From: Homoserinimonas sedimenticola
GTDB lineage: Bacteria; Actinomycetota; Actinomycetes; Actinomycetales; Microbacteriaceae
Length of the DNA stretch: 64,000 nt
Assembly (NCBI RefSeq): GCF_026094475.1
Contig: NZ_JAPELL010000001.1
Location: forward strand, 457,165-521,164
Reading direction: 5' to 3'
The notes under the pieces are model-generated. The model did no database searches. It was not told the origin of the DNA and saw only the letters and a list, made by a program, of their open reading frames with translations. The translations under genes were made by a program, and so were the position numbers. This document shows positions 16,363 through 25,479 of the stretch, piece by piece; within the stretch, counting starts at the first letter, position 1, and the number at the start of each line of letters is the position of its first letter.

Positions 16363-17430
16363 TCAGAGCGCCAGCACTCGCGCGACCGCGTCGACGTCGC
16401 TCTCGTCATTCCACAGGTGGAATGCCGCCCGCAGTCGCCCGGCGCGCCCAGAAACCTTGATGCCTGCCTCGCTCAGCCGTGCGAGCGCATCCCCGTCGGA
16501 GTCAGGCCAGGTCACGATCGCCTGGTGCTGCTGCGGAATCTCGAGGGCGTCGCAGAGAAGGTCACCGAGACCGGAGGTGCGTGCCCACACCTCGGCGATG
16601 TCGATCCCGGCGAACATGCGCAGCGCCGGCTCCGCACCGGGCCAGCATGGCCAGGCGGGCGACACGTCGAAGCGTCGCGCACTCGCGGCCAGAGTCATCT
16701 GCGGCCCATAGATTGACTGCCAGATCTGTTCCCCCGCGTACCAGCCCGCGTGGAGCGGCGTGACCTGGTCGGCGAACTCCTCGGAGATCGTGAGGAAAGC
16801 GACGCCGCGCGGTGCGCACAGCCACTTGTATGCGTGGCAGACGGTCGCGTCGAAGTCTCGCCCATCGAACGGATGCACTCCCGCTGCCTGCGTGACGTCG
16901 CACACCGTCCGGCTCCCGTGGGCCGCCGCCGCTGCTCGGATCGCGGCGACATCCGCGACGCGGCCGTTGGAGGACTGGATCAGCGAGAAGGCGACCAGCC
17001 ATGTGGCATCCGTGATGCTCGCGGCGAGCTCGTCGAGCGGGACCGAGCGAACCGTGATGTCGGGGCGCTGCAGGAACGGGTAGACGACAGAGGTGAAATC
17101 GCCCTCGATGCAGAGCACCTCGGCGCCGGGGGGCACGGCCCCGGCGAAGAGGCTCGCCATGACAGAGGTCTGCGAGCCGATCGCGACCCTCTCGACGGGA
17201 ACGCGTGCGAGGCGTGCGAAGTGTCCGCGACTCGCTTCGACTGAGTCCTCGTAGCCCATGGGGTCGCGGTTTGCGGTGCGCCACGCCTCGAGGTCGGCGC
17301 GCATCGCCTCGACCGTCTCGGCCGTAGGGAGCCCGATGGAGGCCGCCGCCAAGTAGCCGCGGGCGGCAACCGGGTCGAAGTGCTCGATCGCCGCGGAGAG
17401 TGCGGCGCTGGGTTCGGGAAGGCTCGCCAT
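16363..17430 (-). CDS. Class V aminotransferase-fold PLP enzyme
   Basis: A 355-residue fold-type I PLP enzyme related to kynureninase, isopenicillin N epimerase and cysteine desulfurase-like proteins. The cofactor lysine lies in ATVCHAYKWLCAPRG, and the pyridoxal-contacting aspartate in CDVTQAAGVHPFDG. It lacks the SSGSAC active-site loop of true cysteine desulfurases, so sulfur mobilisation is unlikely; the substrate is unknown. The ATG at 17430 follows CAGTAT by six bases, suggesting a leaderless mRNA. The cysteine desulfurase gene upstream ends 63 bases away. Confidence 0.75.
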   Translation of the reverse strand: MASLPEPSAALSAAIEHFDPVAARGYLAAASIGLPTAETVEAMRADLEAWRTANRDPMGYEDSVEASRGHFARLARVPVERVAIGSQTSVMASLFAGAVPPGAEVLCIEGDFTSVVYPFLQRPDITVRSVPLDELAASITDATWLVAFSLIQSSNGRVADVAAIRAAAAAHGSRTVCDVTQAAGVHPFDGRDFDATVCHAYKWLCAPRGVAFLTISEEFADQVTPLHAGWYAGEQIWQSIYGPQMTLAASARRFDVSPAWPCWPGAEPALRMFAGIDIAEVWARTSGLGDLLCDALEIPQQHQAIVTWPDSDGDALARLSEAGIKVSGRAGRLRAAFHLWNDESDVDAVARVLAL

Positions 17431-17493
17431 GCCTCCATACTGCCGCGGGCGGCGCGCAGGATTCGTGCGATCTCGGCGGCGCGCCGCACGGAC

Positions 17494-18654
17494 TCAGCGC
17501 GCGGAGAGGGAACTCACGGATTCGACAGCTGCCGTGACGGCATCGGCCACCGCCAGGAAGTCGCCACGGGGTGTGGCCGCGGGGAAGGTGAACCGCACGG
17601 CCGTCTGTGCGAGTTCCCGGCTGACTCCCATCGCCGTCAGCACAGCAGACGGCTCGTCGCTGCCAGCCGCGCACGCGGAGCCGCTCGAGCAGACGATGCC
17701 GCGCCGTTCGAGTTCCAGCAGCACCGCTTCTCCGCTCGTTCCATCGAAACAGAAGGAGGCGGTGCCGGGCAGTCGCTGCGTCCGGTGTCCCGTGAGCCGC
17801 GCTCCGGGAACCGACGCGAGCACGCGCTCGATGAAGTCATCCCGGCCCGCCGCAACCTCAGCGGCTCGTGCAACACGCTCCTCCTCGGCGAGGGTGAGGG
17901 CGGTCGCTAGCCCGACTGCGCCCGCGACGTTCTCGGTGCCGGACCGGCGCCCCGCCTCCTGCCCGCCCCCGTGCAGGGTCGGCTCGAGCGCGAGCCGCGA
18001 GCGGACGAAGAGCGCACCGACGCCCTTCGGAGCGCCCAACTTGTGGCCCGCGAGGGTGAGCGCATCGACGGGCAGGCCGGCGGCATCCCCGCGCGCGACT
18101 GTGAGGTCGAGCCAGCCGGCGGCCTGCACAGCGTCCGCGTGGAATGGCACTCCTGTGCCCACGGCGATCTCCCCCAAGCGGTCGAGAGGCTGCACCGTGC
18201 CGACCTCGTTGTTGGCGTACATGACGCTCACGAGGGTGGTGTCGGGACGCAGCAACCGCTCGAGTTCCGACGGATCGACAAGACCGTCTTCGTCGACGCC
18301 GAGGCGGTCGACCTCGAAGCCGTGGAAGCGCTCGAGGTAGGCGCAGGATTCGAGTACCGAAGGGTGCTCGATCGCCGAGGTCACGATGTGGCGCCCTCGC
18401 GGCGCCGCGAGAGCGATCCCCTTGATCGCGAGGTTGTTGGCCTCGGTGCCGCCACTCGTGAAGATCACCTCGCCCGCACGACAGCCGAGCACCTCGGCGA
18501 CCCGGGAGCGAGCCCAGGAGAGGGCGGATGCTGCGCGCTCCCCCACCTCGTGATGACTCGAGGGGTTGCCGAACTCCCCCGTCAGGTAGGGCCACATGAC
18601 CTCGAGGACCTCGCGGCGCACGGGCGAGGTCGCGGCGTGATCGAGGTACTGCAT
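17494..18654 (-). CDS. Cysteine desulfurase, NAD-cluster linked
   Basis: A 386-residue NifS/IscS-family enzyme that takes sulfur from cysteine with PLP. The cofactor lysine is K205 (LAGHKLGAPKG), and the catalytic cysteine is C328 in SSGSACAAGS. It directly follows nadC, four bases after that gene's stop. Such linked desulfurases are thought to supply sulfur for the iron-sulfur cluster of NadA; that role is inferred from position. The start is ATG at 18654. Confidence 0.9.
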   Translation of the reverse strand: MQYLDHAATSPVRREVLEVMWPYLTGEFGNPSSHHEVGERAASALSWARSRVAEVLGCRAGEVIFTSGGTEANNLAIKGIALAAPRGRHIVTSAIEHPSVLESCAYLERFHGFEVDRLGVDEDGLVDPSELERLLRPDTTLVSVMYANNEVGTVQPLDRLGEIAVGTGVPFHADAVQAAGWLDLTVARGDAAGLPVDALTLAGHKLGAPKGVGALFVRSRLALEPTLHGGGQEAGRRSGTENVAGAVGLATALTLAEEERVARAAEVAAGRDDFIERVLASVPGARLTGHRTQRLPGTASFCFDGTSGEAVLLELERRGIVCSSGSACAAGSDEPSAVLTAMGVSRELAQTAVRFTFPAATPRGDFLAVADAVTAAVESVSSLSAR

Positions 18655-18658
18655 GGCG

Positions 18659-19519
18659 TCAGCCTTCCGCGCCCACTTCGATGTCCAGTCCGAGGTCGAG
18701 CGCCCGGACGCTGTGGGTCAGGGCGCCCACGGAGATGACGTCGACACCCGTCGCCGCAATGTCCGCCACCGTCGCGAGCGTCACTCCACCGCTCGCATCG
18801 ACGAGGGCGCGACCGTCGACCAGACGAACCCCCTCGCGCAGTTCCGCCAGAGTGAAGTTGTCGAGCAGGATCGCGTCGACGCCCGCCTCGATGACGAGGG
18901 TGATCTGGTCGATGCGGTCGACTTCGACTTCGAAGTGCACGGTGTGGCCGAGACGAGAACGGGCCTCTCTGAGCGCCTCTGTGAGGTCGCGTCCGCCGGC
19001 CGTGAGGACTGCGAGGTGGTTGTCCTTCACCAGAACGGCGTCGGAGAGCGAGAAACGGTGATTGCTGCCCCCTCCACAGCGCACGGCGTGCCGCTCCAGC
19101 ACGCGCAGGCCGGGCGTCGTCTTGCGCGTGTCGGCGATGCGCGCCCCAGTGCCCTCGACCGCCGAGACGTAGCGGGCCGTCTCCGTCGCGATTCCGCTCA
19201 TCCGCTGAATCAGGTTCAGCGCCACACGCTCCGCCCGCAGCACGGCCCTCGCATCGCCCGTCACGAGGGCAAGCACCTCTCCCGCCTCGAAGCGCTCGCC
19301 GTCGGCCCGTCGTTCCTCCACGAGTGCGGCAGCATCGCACGCGTGCATGGCCGCCGCGAAGACCTCGATGCCGGCAAGCACGCCGGCCTCTCTCGCGGCG
19401 AGCACGGCGGTCGCCCGACTCCCCGGGGGCAGAAGCGTCTCACTCGTCACATCCCCCCACGGCGCGTCCTCCTCGAGGGCGCGATCCAGCACTGCAGCGA
19501 TGGCGGATGCGGTCAGCAT
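18659..19519 (-). CDS. nadC: Nicotinate-nucleotide pyrophosphorylase (carboxylating)
   Basis: A 286-residue quinolinate phosphoribosyltransferase that converts quinolinate and PRPP to nicotinate mononucleotide. Family motifs visible include RADGERFEAGEVLA, NLIQRMSGIAT, ADTRKTTPGLRVLE (with the substrate-binding TRKT), RCGGGSNHRFSLSDAVLVKDNH and the barrel end VDISV-like DVISVGALTHS. The ATG at 19519 overlaps the nadB stop by seven bases. It is the third enzyme of the de novo NAD set here. Confidence 0.95.
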   Translation of the reverse strand: MLTASAIAAVLDRALEEDAPWGDVTSETLLPPGSRATAVLAAREAGVLAGIEVFAAAMHACDAAALVEERRADGERFEAGEVLALVTGDARAVLRAERVALNLIQRMSGIATETARYVSAVEGTGARIADTRKTTPGLRVLERHAVRCGGGSNHRFSLSDAVLVKDNHLAVLTAGGRDLTEALREARSRLGHTVHFEVEVDRIDQITLVIEAGVDAILLDNFTLAELREGVRLVDGRALVDASGGVTLATVADIAATGVDVISVGALTHSVRALDLGLDIEVGAEG

Positions 19520-21012
19520 GCGATGGGAACCTCCCGGTCAGACACGGCGGGCGTCGCCGTGAGAGCAATGTCGTCAGTGCGGTAGTGGGCACCGACCGAA
19601 CCGCGTCGTGCGGATGCTGCGGCCACGAGTTCGCGCGCGATGAGAAGCAGGTTCCCCGTCTCGAGATCAGGAACTGTCGAGCCGCGGACGACCGCGTCGG
19701 CGAGCTCGCAGCGCGCCTCCTCGAGCCCGTCGGCGTCTCGGTGGAGACCCACCCGATCCCACATGAGCTGCTGTAGGCGCTCGCGCGTGAGGAGTCGCCC
19801 ACCCTCCGGATGCTCCGGTGCCGCCGCATCCGGCCATGCTGGCCATGCCGTACCGAGGGCCTGTGCCGCCCGATGGCCCGTGACGAGCGCCTCGAGCAGC
19901 GAGTTGGACGCGAGGCGATTGGCGCCGTGGGCGCGGGTGCAGGCCGCTTCACCGACCGCGAAGAGCCCGGGCACTGCGGTACGACCATCGAGGTCGACCT
20001 CGATTCCGCCCATCCAGTAGTGGGCGGCGGGCGTCACGGGCACCGCCTCCGTCGAGGGGTCGAGCCCATGGGTGGCTGCGAGCGACCAGAAGCCGGGGAA
20101 GCGGGAGCGGAGCAGGCGCTCGCCGAGGGCACAGGCGTCCAGCAGCACGGGCGCGCCTGCCTGCAGCTCCATCTGCCGGGCGATCGCGCGCGCGACGACA
20201 TCTCTCGGGGCGAGCTCCGCATCCGGATGCACATCGAGCATGAATCGTCGCCCCGCGGCATCCCGCAGCACGGCCCCCTCGCCCCGCACCGCCTCGGAGA
20301 CGAGAGGAGTGCCAGGCACCGCGAGCGTTGTCGGGTGGAACTGCACGAACTCGGCATCGACGAGTCGCGCCCCCGCCCGCATCGCCGCGGCGACCCCGTC
20401 GCCCGTCGCGCCCGGAGGATTGCTGCTGTATCGGTAGAGCTGGCCCACCCCTCCGGTCGCGATTACGATCGCGTCGGCGGCCAACTCGAACTCATGTGCT
20501 CCGCGGATCACGCACAGCCCCGCGACCGAGCCATGCCGCACGACGATGTCGCGCGCGACGCAGTGCTCGTGCACCTCAACTCTGCTCGCCCGCACTGCCG
20601 CCGTGAGGGCGGCGATGATCGCGCGCCCCGTCGCGTCACCGCCCGCGTGCACGACTCGGGACGCCGAGTGAGCTGCCTCGAGCCCTCGCTCGAGTTCCCC
20701 GTCGGACCCTCGGTCGAAGCCAGCACCCAGGGCGATCAGATCCCGGATGCGCGCGGGCCCCTCCTCGCAGATGAGGCGAGCCGCACGCGGGTCCGTCAGC
20801 CCCGCACCGGCCCGCACCGTGTCGGCGACGTGCGCATCGACGCTGTCGTCGTCGAAGAGCGCCGCTGCGACACCGCCCTGCGCATAGAGCGTATTGCTCT
20901 CGCCGAGCGTCGCCTTCGTCACGAGCACGACCTCACGGTCAGCGTTCTCGGCAGCCGTCAGCGCAGCGGTGAGACCAGCGGCCCCCGAACCGACGACGAC
21001 GACGCGCTCCAC
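19513..21012 (-). CDS. nadB: L-aspartate oxidase
   Basis: A 499-residue flavoprotein that oxidises L-aspartate to iminoaspartate for quinolinate synthesis. The N-terminal dinucleotide motif VVVGSGAAGLTAAL and the succinate dehydrogenase-like TLYAQGGVAAAL are present. The catalytic region HPTTLAVPGTPLVSEAVRGEGA and the C-terminal GEAACTRAHGANRLASNSL are also intact. The GTG at 21012 begins two bases after the nadA stop, with AAGGG in the nadA tail as ribosome-binding site. A longer in-frame extension upstream would overlap nadA and has no family match. Confidence 0.94.
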   Translation of the reverse strand: MERVVVVGSGAAGLTAALTAAENADREVVLVTKATLGESNTLYAQGGVAAALFDDDSVDAHVADTVRAGAGLTDPRAARLICEEGPARIRDLIALGAGFDRGSDGELERGLEAAHSASRVVHAGGDATGRAIIAALTAAVRASRVEVHEHCVARDIVVRHGSVAGLCVIRGAHEFELAADAIVIATGGVGQLYRYSSNPPGATGDGVAAAMRAGARLVDAEFVQFHPTTLAVPGTPLVSEAVRGEGAVLRDAAGRRFMLDVHPDAELAPRDVVARAIARQMELQAGAPVLLDACALGERLLRSRFPGFWSLAATHGLDPSTEAVPVTPAAHYWMGGIEVDLDGRTAVPGLFAVGEAACTRAHGANRLASNSLLEALVTGHRAAQALGTAWPAWPDAAAPEHPEGGRLLTRERLQQLMWDRVGLHRDADGLEEARCELADAVVRGSTVPDLETGNLLLIARELVAAASARRGSVGAHYRTDDIALTATPAVSDREVPIAC

Positions 21013-21014
21013 CG

Positions 21015-22301
21015 TCAGCCCTTCGGCTTCGCCGCGAGCATCCGCTCCAGGGCGATCTTCGCGGTGTCCGCCACGTCTCCCGGCACCGTGATGCGGTTGA
21101 GCACCTCGCCGCGCACGAGAGCCTCCAACACCCAGGCCAGGTAGCCGGGGTGGATGCGGTACATCGTCGAGCACGGGCAGATGACGGGGTCGAGACAGAA
21201 GATCTCATGCTGCGGATGCTCCGCCGCAAGTCGCGACACCATGTTGATCTCGGTGCCGATGGCGAAGGTGCTGGGTTCGCTCGTCGCGGCGACCGCCCTC
21301 TGGATGTAGTCGGTCGACCCGGCCTCGTCGGCGGCGTCGACGACAGGCATGGGGCACTCCGGGTGCACGATGACGCGGACGCCCGGGTGCTCGGCACGCG
21401 CCCTGTCGATCTGCTCTGTCGTGAAGCGCTTGTGCACCGAGCAGAAGCCGTGCCACAGCAGCACCCGCGCATCCCGCAGCTCGCTCTCGCTGTTGCCGCC
21501 GAGAGGCTTGCGCGGGTTCCACATGGGCATCTGTTCGAGCGGCACGCCCATCGCCTTGGCGGTATTGCGGCCCAGGTGCTGGTCAGGAAAGAAGAGAACC
21601 CGCTGCCCGCGCTCAAACGCCCACTCGAGCACGGTCTGCGCATTGGACGACGTGCAGACGATGCCGCCGTGCTCCCCGCAGAAGCCCTTGAGCGCGGCCG
21701 AGGAGTTCATGTACGTGACGGGGATGATGGGAGCCCTCCCGTCCGCGTCGGGCTCCGTGCCGTAAAGCGCCTCCAACTGTTCCCAGCACGCCGTGACCGA
21801 GTCGATGTCCGCCATGTCGGCCATCGAGCATCCGGCCGCAAGGTTGGGCAGGATCACGGACTGGCCGGGCTGCGCGAGGATGTCAGCCGTCTCCGCCATG
21901 AAGTGGACGCCGCAGAAGACGATGTGCTCAGCGCTCGGCTTCGACTGCGCCGCATTCGCCAACTGGAACGAATCGCCCACAAAGTCGGCGTACTGGATGA
22001 TCTCGTCACGCTGGTAGTGGTGCCCGAGGATCACAAGCCGATCGCCGAGCTGCTCCTTGGCAGCGCGAATGCGCGCGTCCAACTCCCCGGCGCTGGCCGT
22101 GCGGTAGAGCTCGGGCAGGGCGCCCTGCCGCGGCGCACCCGCGGGGATGACGTCACTCATCGACGAGCCGGGGCCGTAGCCGGGTGTGGCGTCGAAGTTC
22201 CAGGGCGAGTCGGCGAGGTCCGGCGTACACACCTCCCCCGCGGGGGTGCTGCCGCGCGGAGTGAGACGAATGCGCTGGATCGTCGTGTCGACTGAGGTCA
22301 C
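21015..22301 (-). CDS. nadA: Quinolinate synthase
   Basis: A 428-residue iron-sulfur enzyme that condenses iminoaspartate with dihydroxyacetone phosphate. It contains ILGHHYQRDEIIQYADFVGD near residue 91, and cysteines at FCGVHFMAETADIL, GGIVCTSSNAQTVLEW and FCLDPVICPCSTMYRIHPG that supply the cluster ligands. The N terminus is about 60 residues longer than the minimal fold, as in other actinobacterial homologues. The GTG at 22301 has GGAG five bases upstream. It is followed by nadB with no gap and preceded by a leader carrying three 15-bp repeats. Confidence 0.94.
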   Translation of the reverse strand: MTSVDTTIQRIRLTPRGSTPAGEVCTPDLADSPWNFDATPGYGPGSSMSDVIPAGAPRQGALPELYRTASAGELDARIRAAKEQLGDRLVILGHHYQRDEIIQYADFVGDSFQLANAAQSKPSAEHIVFCGVHFMAETADILAQPGQSVILPNLAAGCSMADMADIDSVTACWEQLEALYGTEPDADGRAPIIPVTYMNSSAALKGFCGEHGGIVCTSSNAQTVLEWAFERGQRVLFFPDQHLGRNTAKAMGVPLEQMPMWNPRKPLGGNSESELRDARVLLWHGFCSVHKRFTTEQIDRARAEHPGVRVIVHPECPMPVVDAADEAGSTDYIQRAVAATSEPSTFAIGTEINMVSRLAAEHPQHEIFCLDPVICPCSTMYRIHPGYLAWVLEALVRGEVLNRITVPGDVADTAKIALERMLAAKPKG

Positions 22302-22309
22302 GGTGACTC

Positions 22310-22354
22310 CTCGGGTCTGTGCTGCTCGGGTCTGTGCTGCTCGGGTCTGTGCTG
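22310..22354. repeat. 15-bp tandem repeat x3 in the nadA leader
   Basis: CTCGGGTCTGTGCTG is repeated three times without a mismatch, directly upstream of the nadA ribosome-binding region. On the sense strand of nadA the unit reads CAGCACAGACCCGAG. It occupies almost half of the nrtR-nadA interval. Confidence 0.85.
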
Positions 22355-22406
22355 CGGTGCGGGACGGTGCTGCTGGGAGGGAGAGGGCTGTGGACGGTTC
22401 GGTGGG

Positions 22407-23117
22407 TCAGCTGGCGCGAGGGCCGAGCGGCCCGTTGTCGGCCATGTCGACGTCCTCGTCGTAGCGGTAGAGGCGCGGAGGACGATGTCGGCCGCCCGTC
22501 ACGACGGCCTCCGTCGCGACAAGGCCGCCCGTCGCCTCCATCTGTCGCCGGAAGTTCGCGGGGTCGATCGAGCGGCGGAGGATCGCCTCATGCACGGAGC
22601 GCAGCTGCGACAGCGTGAAGGTCTCGCCGAGCAGGGCGTGGGCGATGCGGCTGTACTCGACCTTGTTCCGGAGGCGCCACAGCGCGTAGTCGATGATGCC
22701 ATTGTGGTCGAAGGCCAGATCAGGGAGCTCGTCCGCCACGAACCATCGCACGTTCTCGCCCTCGGCCACGCGGTCGGCCTGCTCGGCATGCACGAGCGCC
22801 CAATACACAATCGAGACGACACGATCGCCCGGGGAGCGCTCGGGGTCACCGAAGGCGTAGAGCTGCTCGAGGTACTTGGGCTCGAGGTCCGTTGTCTCCT
22901 TGAGGTTGCGCCGCGCCGCCTCGGCGAGCGACTCCGAGTAGCGCAAACGGCCGCCGGGAAGCGCCCACTGCCCCTCGTAGGGCTGCCGGATGCGACGGAC
23001 CAGGGGGATCCACAGCGTTGGCGATCCCCCGTCCGGCGCGGGACGCAGGGCAAAGATGACGGTCGAGACGGCGAGATCGATTGTCTCGCGCTGTGCTCCC
23101 TGCACCATGTCGGCCAC
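22407..23117 (-). CDS. nrtR: NrtR-type Nudix-related regulator of NAD biosynthesis
   Basis: A 236-residue protein with an N-terminal Nudix domain (GQWALPGGRLRYSESLAEAA) and a C-terminal winged-helix region (LRSVHEAILRRSIDPANFRR). The Nudix helix reads RRNLKETTDL where hydrolases have REXXEE, so catalysis is probably lost; NrtR proteins instead use the fold to sense ADP-ribose or a related NAD metabolite. It stands upstream of nadA-nadB-nadC on the same strand, the typical arrangement for the NrtR regulon, so it most likely represses this operon. The start may be the GTG at 23117 or an in-frame ATG at 23108. Confidence 0.88.
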   Translation of the reverse strand: MADMVQGAQRETIDLAVSTVIFALRPAPDGGSPTLWIPLVRRIRQPYEGQWALPGGRLRYSESLAEAARRNLKETTDLEPKYLEQLYAFGDPERSPGDRVVSIVYWALVHAEQADRVAEGENVRWFVADELPDLAFDHNGIIDYALWRLRNKVEYSRIAHALLGETFTLSQLRSVHEAILRRSIDPANFRRQMEATGGLVATEAVVTGGRHRPPRLYRYDEDVDMADNGPLGPRAS

Positions 23118-23148
23118 CCATCGGTAAAGGTCACTTCGACCTGAACAG

Positions 23149-23178
23149 ATCCTAGCACTTAGGGTAGCGGCGACCCAA
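23149..23178 (-). promoter_or_regulatory. Probable nrtR-nad operon promoter
   Basis: On the minus strand TTGGGT (23173-23178) and TAGGAT (23149-23154) are separated by 18 bases. The imperfect palindrome CTAAGTGCTAG (23152-23162) overlaps the -10 and could be an operator; I cannot match it confidently to a known NrtR motif. Confidence 0.4.
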
Positions 23179-23183
23179 ACACG

Positions 23184-23987
23184 TTACGCGAGGGGCGTAT
23201 CCACCGCCCCGCCGAAGCGACGATTGCGCCCGGCATAGAGTTCGATTGCATGCCAGAGATCCGTCCGGGAGAAATCTGGCCACAGCGTGTCGAGGAACAC
23301 CATCTCGGCATACGCGCTCTGCCAGAGCAAAAAGTTGCTCGTGCGCTGCTCCCCCGACGACCGCACAAAGAGATCCACGTCCGGCATGTCAGGCGTATAC
23401 AGGTGACGCGCAATCGTCTTCTCACTGATGCCCGACGGACTCATCCTGCCGGCAGCGACCTCCGCCGCGATCGTGCGCACCGCATCCGTAAGCTCGTTGC
23501 GCCCGCCATAGTTGACGCACATCGTCAGCGTCAGCGTGCTGTTGCCCGCCGTGAGACGTTCTGCGAACTGGAGCTCCTTGATAACGGATGCCCACAGCCG
23601 AGGCCTGCGCCCCGCCCACCGCACACGCACCCCCCACTCGTTGAGCTGGTCACGGCGACGGTGCAACACCTCACGGTTGAACCCCATGAGGAAGCGGACC
23701 TCGTCGGGCGAACGCTTCCAGTTCTCGGTCGAGAAGGCATACACGCTCAGATGCGTCACGCCCACCTGGATCGCCCCCGCGACCACATCCAGCAGGGCCG
23801 CCTCCCCCGCCTTGTGCCCCTCGACCCGGGTGAGGCCGCGCGCATTCGCCCAACGGCCGTTACCGTCCATCACGATCGCCACATGCTTCGGCACGGCGGC
23901 CCGCGGAATCGGCGGTGGCGTAAGGCCCGTCCAATCGATCGGCTTGAAATCGACCGCATCCGGATGCGTCTTGCCGACTGGCGTCAT
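23184..23987 (-). CDS. uppS: Isoprenyl (polyprenyl diphosphate) synthase, cis-type
   Basis: A 267-residue cis-prenyltransferase making the polyprenyl diphosphate carrier for cell-wall precursors. The catalytic aspartate is in [16 protein letters not shown], and the substrate-binding motifs [24 protein letters not shown] and [19 protein letters not shown] are intact. The ATG at 23987 overlaps the recO stop as ATGA, so translation is coupled. The enzyme is cytosolic and membrane-associated. Confidence 0.94.
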   Translation of the reverse strand: MTPVGKTHPDAVDFKPIDWTGLTPPPIPRAAVPKHVAIVMDGNGRWANARGLTRVEGHKAGEAALLDVVAGAIQVGVTHLSVYAFSTENWKRSPDEVRFLMGFNREVLHRRRDQLNEWGVRVRWAGRRPRLWASVIKELQFAERLTAGNSTLTLTMCVNYGGRNELTDAVRTIAAEVAAGRMSPSGISEKTIARHLYTPDMPDVDLFVRSSGEQRTSNFLLWQSAYAEMVFLDTLWPDFSRTDLWHAIELYAGRNRRFGGAVDTPLA

Positions 23988-24742
23988 GTGGTCTGTTCCT
24001 CCCGTGCCCCCGAGGGGGAGCTGCGATCAACGTGCTCAAGCGAACGGAGCCGGCGCTCCAGATGGAACTGCGCGTACGCGGCGACGATGCCGCTCGCCTG
24101 CGAACGAGTCCGCTCGTCGGCGGCCTCAGCGACGGACCAGTCGCCCGACAGGAGCGCGCCGAGCAGGCTCAGAGTCGCGGCATCCAGCCTCGGAGCCCCT
24201 GGCGGCGCCACCTCGTCACTCACGACCCCGCCCAACTGCACCACAAAAGCCGAATGCGGCCCGGGCGCGCCCGTCATCGCGCAGTCGTGAAAACTCGGCG
24301 ACCACCCCGCGATCGCAAGCGACCGCAAGAGGTACGAATCCAGCGTGAGCCCCGGGCCGTGCTCCCGCCGCGAGAGCGAGCGGAGCGCGCCCACCAGCAG
24401 GAGGTACTGCTGAAGGCTGCCCTCGTCCTCCGTCAGCTTGTCGGCAGTCTCGACCATGGCGCTCGCTGCCGTGTATGCCCCGTAGTCCGAGGTAATCGCC
24501 GGACCGTAGGCCCCCACCGAGACCGCCTGCGTGATGACGTCGAGAGTGCGCCCCTCATAGAACTGGGCGTCAGCGACCATGAACGGCTCGAGTCGCGCAC
24601 CGAACTTAGACGCCGTGCGACGGACCCCCTTTGCGACAGCTCGGATCTTGCCGTGCTGCCGGCTCAGCATTGTCACGATGCGGTCGGCTTCGCCCAACTT
24701 GTGGGTGCGGAGGACGACCACCTCGTCGCGGTACAGCGGCAT
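23984..24742 (-). CDS. recO: DNA repair protein RecO
   Basis: A 252-residue recombination mediator of the RecFOR pathway. It starts with an OB-fold ([23 protein letters not shown], then [24 protein letters not shown]) and continues with a helical domain. A zinc cluster is not obvious: the C-terminal half has only an isolated cysteine (HDCAMTG). The ATG at 24742 is preceded by GATACT and six G bases, suggesting leaderless initiation. The recO-uppS pair is conserved in actinobacteria. Confidence 0.88.
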   Translation of the reverse strand: MPLYRDEVVVLRTHKLGEADRIVTMLSRQHGKIRAVAKGVRRTASKFGARLEPFMVADAQFYEGRTLDVITQAVSVGAYGPAITSDYGAYTAASAMVETADKLTEDEGSLQQYLLLVGALRSLSRREHGPGLTLDSYLLRSLAIAGWSPSFHDCAMTGAPGPHSAFVVQLGGVVSDEVAPPGAPRLDAATLSLLGALLSGDWSVAEAADERTRSQASGIVAAYAQFHLERRLRSLEHVDRSSPSGAREEQTT

Positions 24743-24748
24743 CCCCCC

Positions 24749-24754
24749 AGTATC
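24749..24754 (-). promoter_or_regulatory. -10 hexamer of recO-uppS (leaderless geometry)
   Basis: GATACT followed by six G bases and the recO ATG on the minus strand. Confidence 0.5.
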
Positions 24755-24804
24755 CCCCGCCGCGCCTATCCAGTGCCGCAAAGCCGCGTGCTAGAACTGG
24801 CTTC

Positions 24805-25479
24805 ATGGAGCCGGTCGCCTTCACCATCCCCCTCTGGGCCGACCTCCTCGCCGTGGGCGTCGGTTCCGTCATGGGGGCGATGTATGCCGCGGGCTTCAGC
24901 GACCGGCGGCTCGACCTGCTCGGCGTCGCTGTCATCGGAGTCGCGACAGGGCTGGGCGGCGGACTCCTGCGCGACCTACTCCTGAATATCCCGCTCGCAC
25001 CCCTGCACAGCAACTGGTATCTACCGGTCGCGACCGGGGCGGCACTCCTCGGCATGCTGCTGGAACGCGTCTTCAACCGGCTCCGCCACGTGCTGACCGT
25101 GCTCGACGCTCTCACGATCGGCCTCTTCGGCGCCATCGGCACGACAAAGGCGCTCGCGCACGGGCTTCCCGAGATACCCGCGATCTTCGTGGGCGTCCTC
25201 GCCGCCGTCGGCGGCGGCGTGCTCCGCGACATGCTGCTCGCGACACCCATCGCGATCATGCAGGTCGGCTCCTTCTACGCCATGGCTGCATTCTCAGGCG
25301 CCGGTGCGATTGTGGCCCTTGAAGCGGCCGGGGTGGTCCCTGCAATCGCCTCGGTAGTCGGAGTCGCCGTTGCATTCGGTGTCCGCGTCCTTGCCGTGCT
25401 GTTCCGCTGGAGTCTGCCCGAGCAGCGCCGACTCACGCGCCTGCCGCGGCTGCCGTGGCGGCGTGGCCTGCCCGAGTAG
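24805..25479 (+). CDS. TRIC-type / UPF0126 membrane channel protein
   Basis: A 224-residue membrane protein with about seven helices and an internal duplication. The signature GGGLLRDLLLNIPLA appears near residue 52 and its counterpart GGGVLRDMLLATPIA near residue 138. This matches the trimeric intracellular cation channel family of prokaryotes, thought to conduct potassium or other cations. The ATG at 24805 is supported by the family consensus and by TAGAAC seven bases upstream. It is divergent from recO. Confidence 0.88.
   Translation: MEPVAFTIPLWADLLAVGVGSVMGAMYAAGFSDRRLDLLGVAVIGVATGLGGGLLRDLLLNIPLAPLHSNWYLPVATGAALLGMLLERVFNRLRHVLTVLDALTIGLFGAIGTTKALAHGLPEIPAIFVGVLAAVGGGVLRDMLLATPIAIMQVGSFYAMAAFSGAGAIVALEAAGVVPAIASVVGVAVAFGVRVLAVLFRWSLPEQRRLTRLPRLPWRRGLPE

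Noticed and set aside
23152-23162. CTAAGTGCTAG as a definite NrtR operator
   Set aside because: The palindrome overlaps the promoter in the right place, but I cannot match it to a published NrtR consensus or find a second copy in the window, so it is kept only as a note in the promoter entry.
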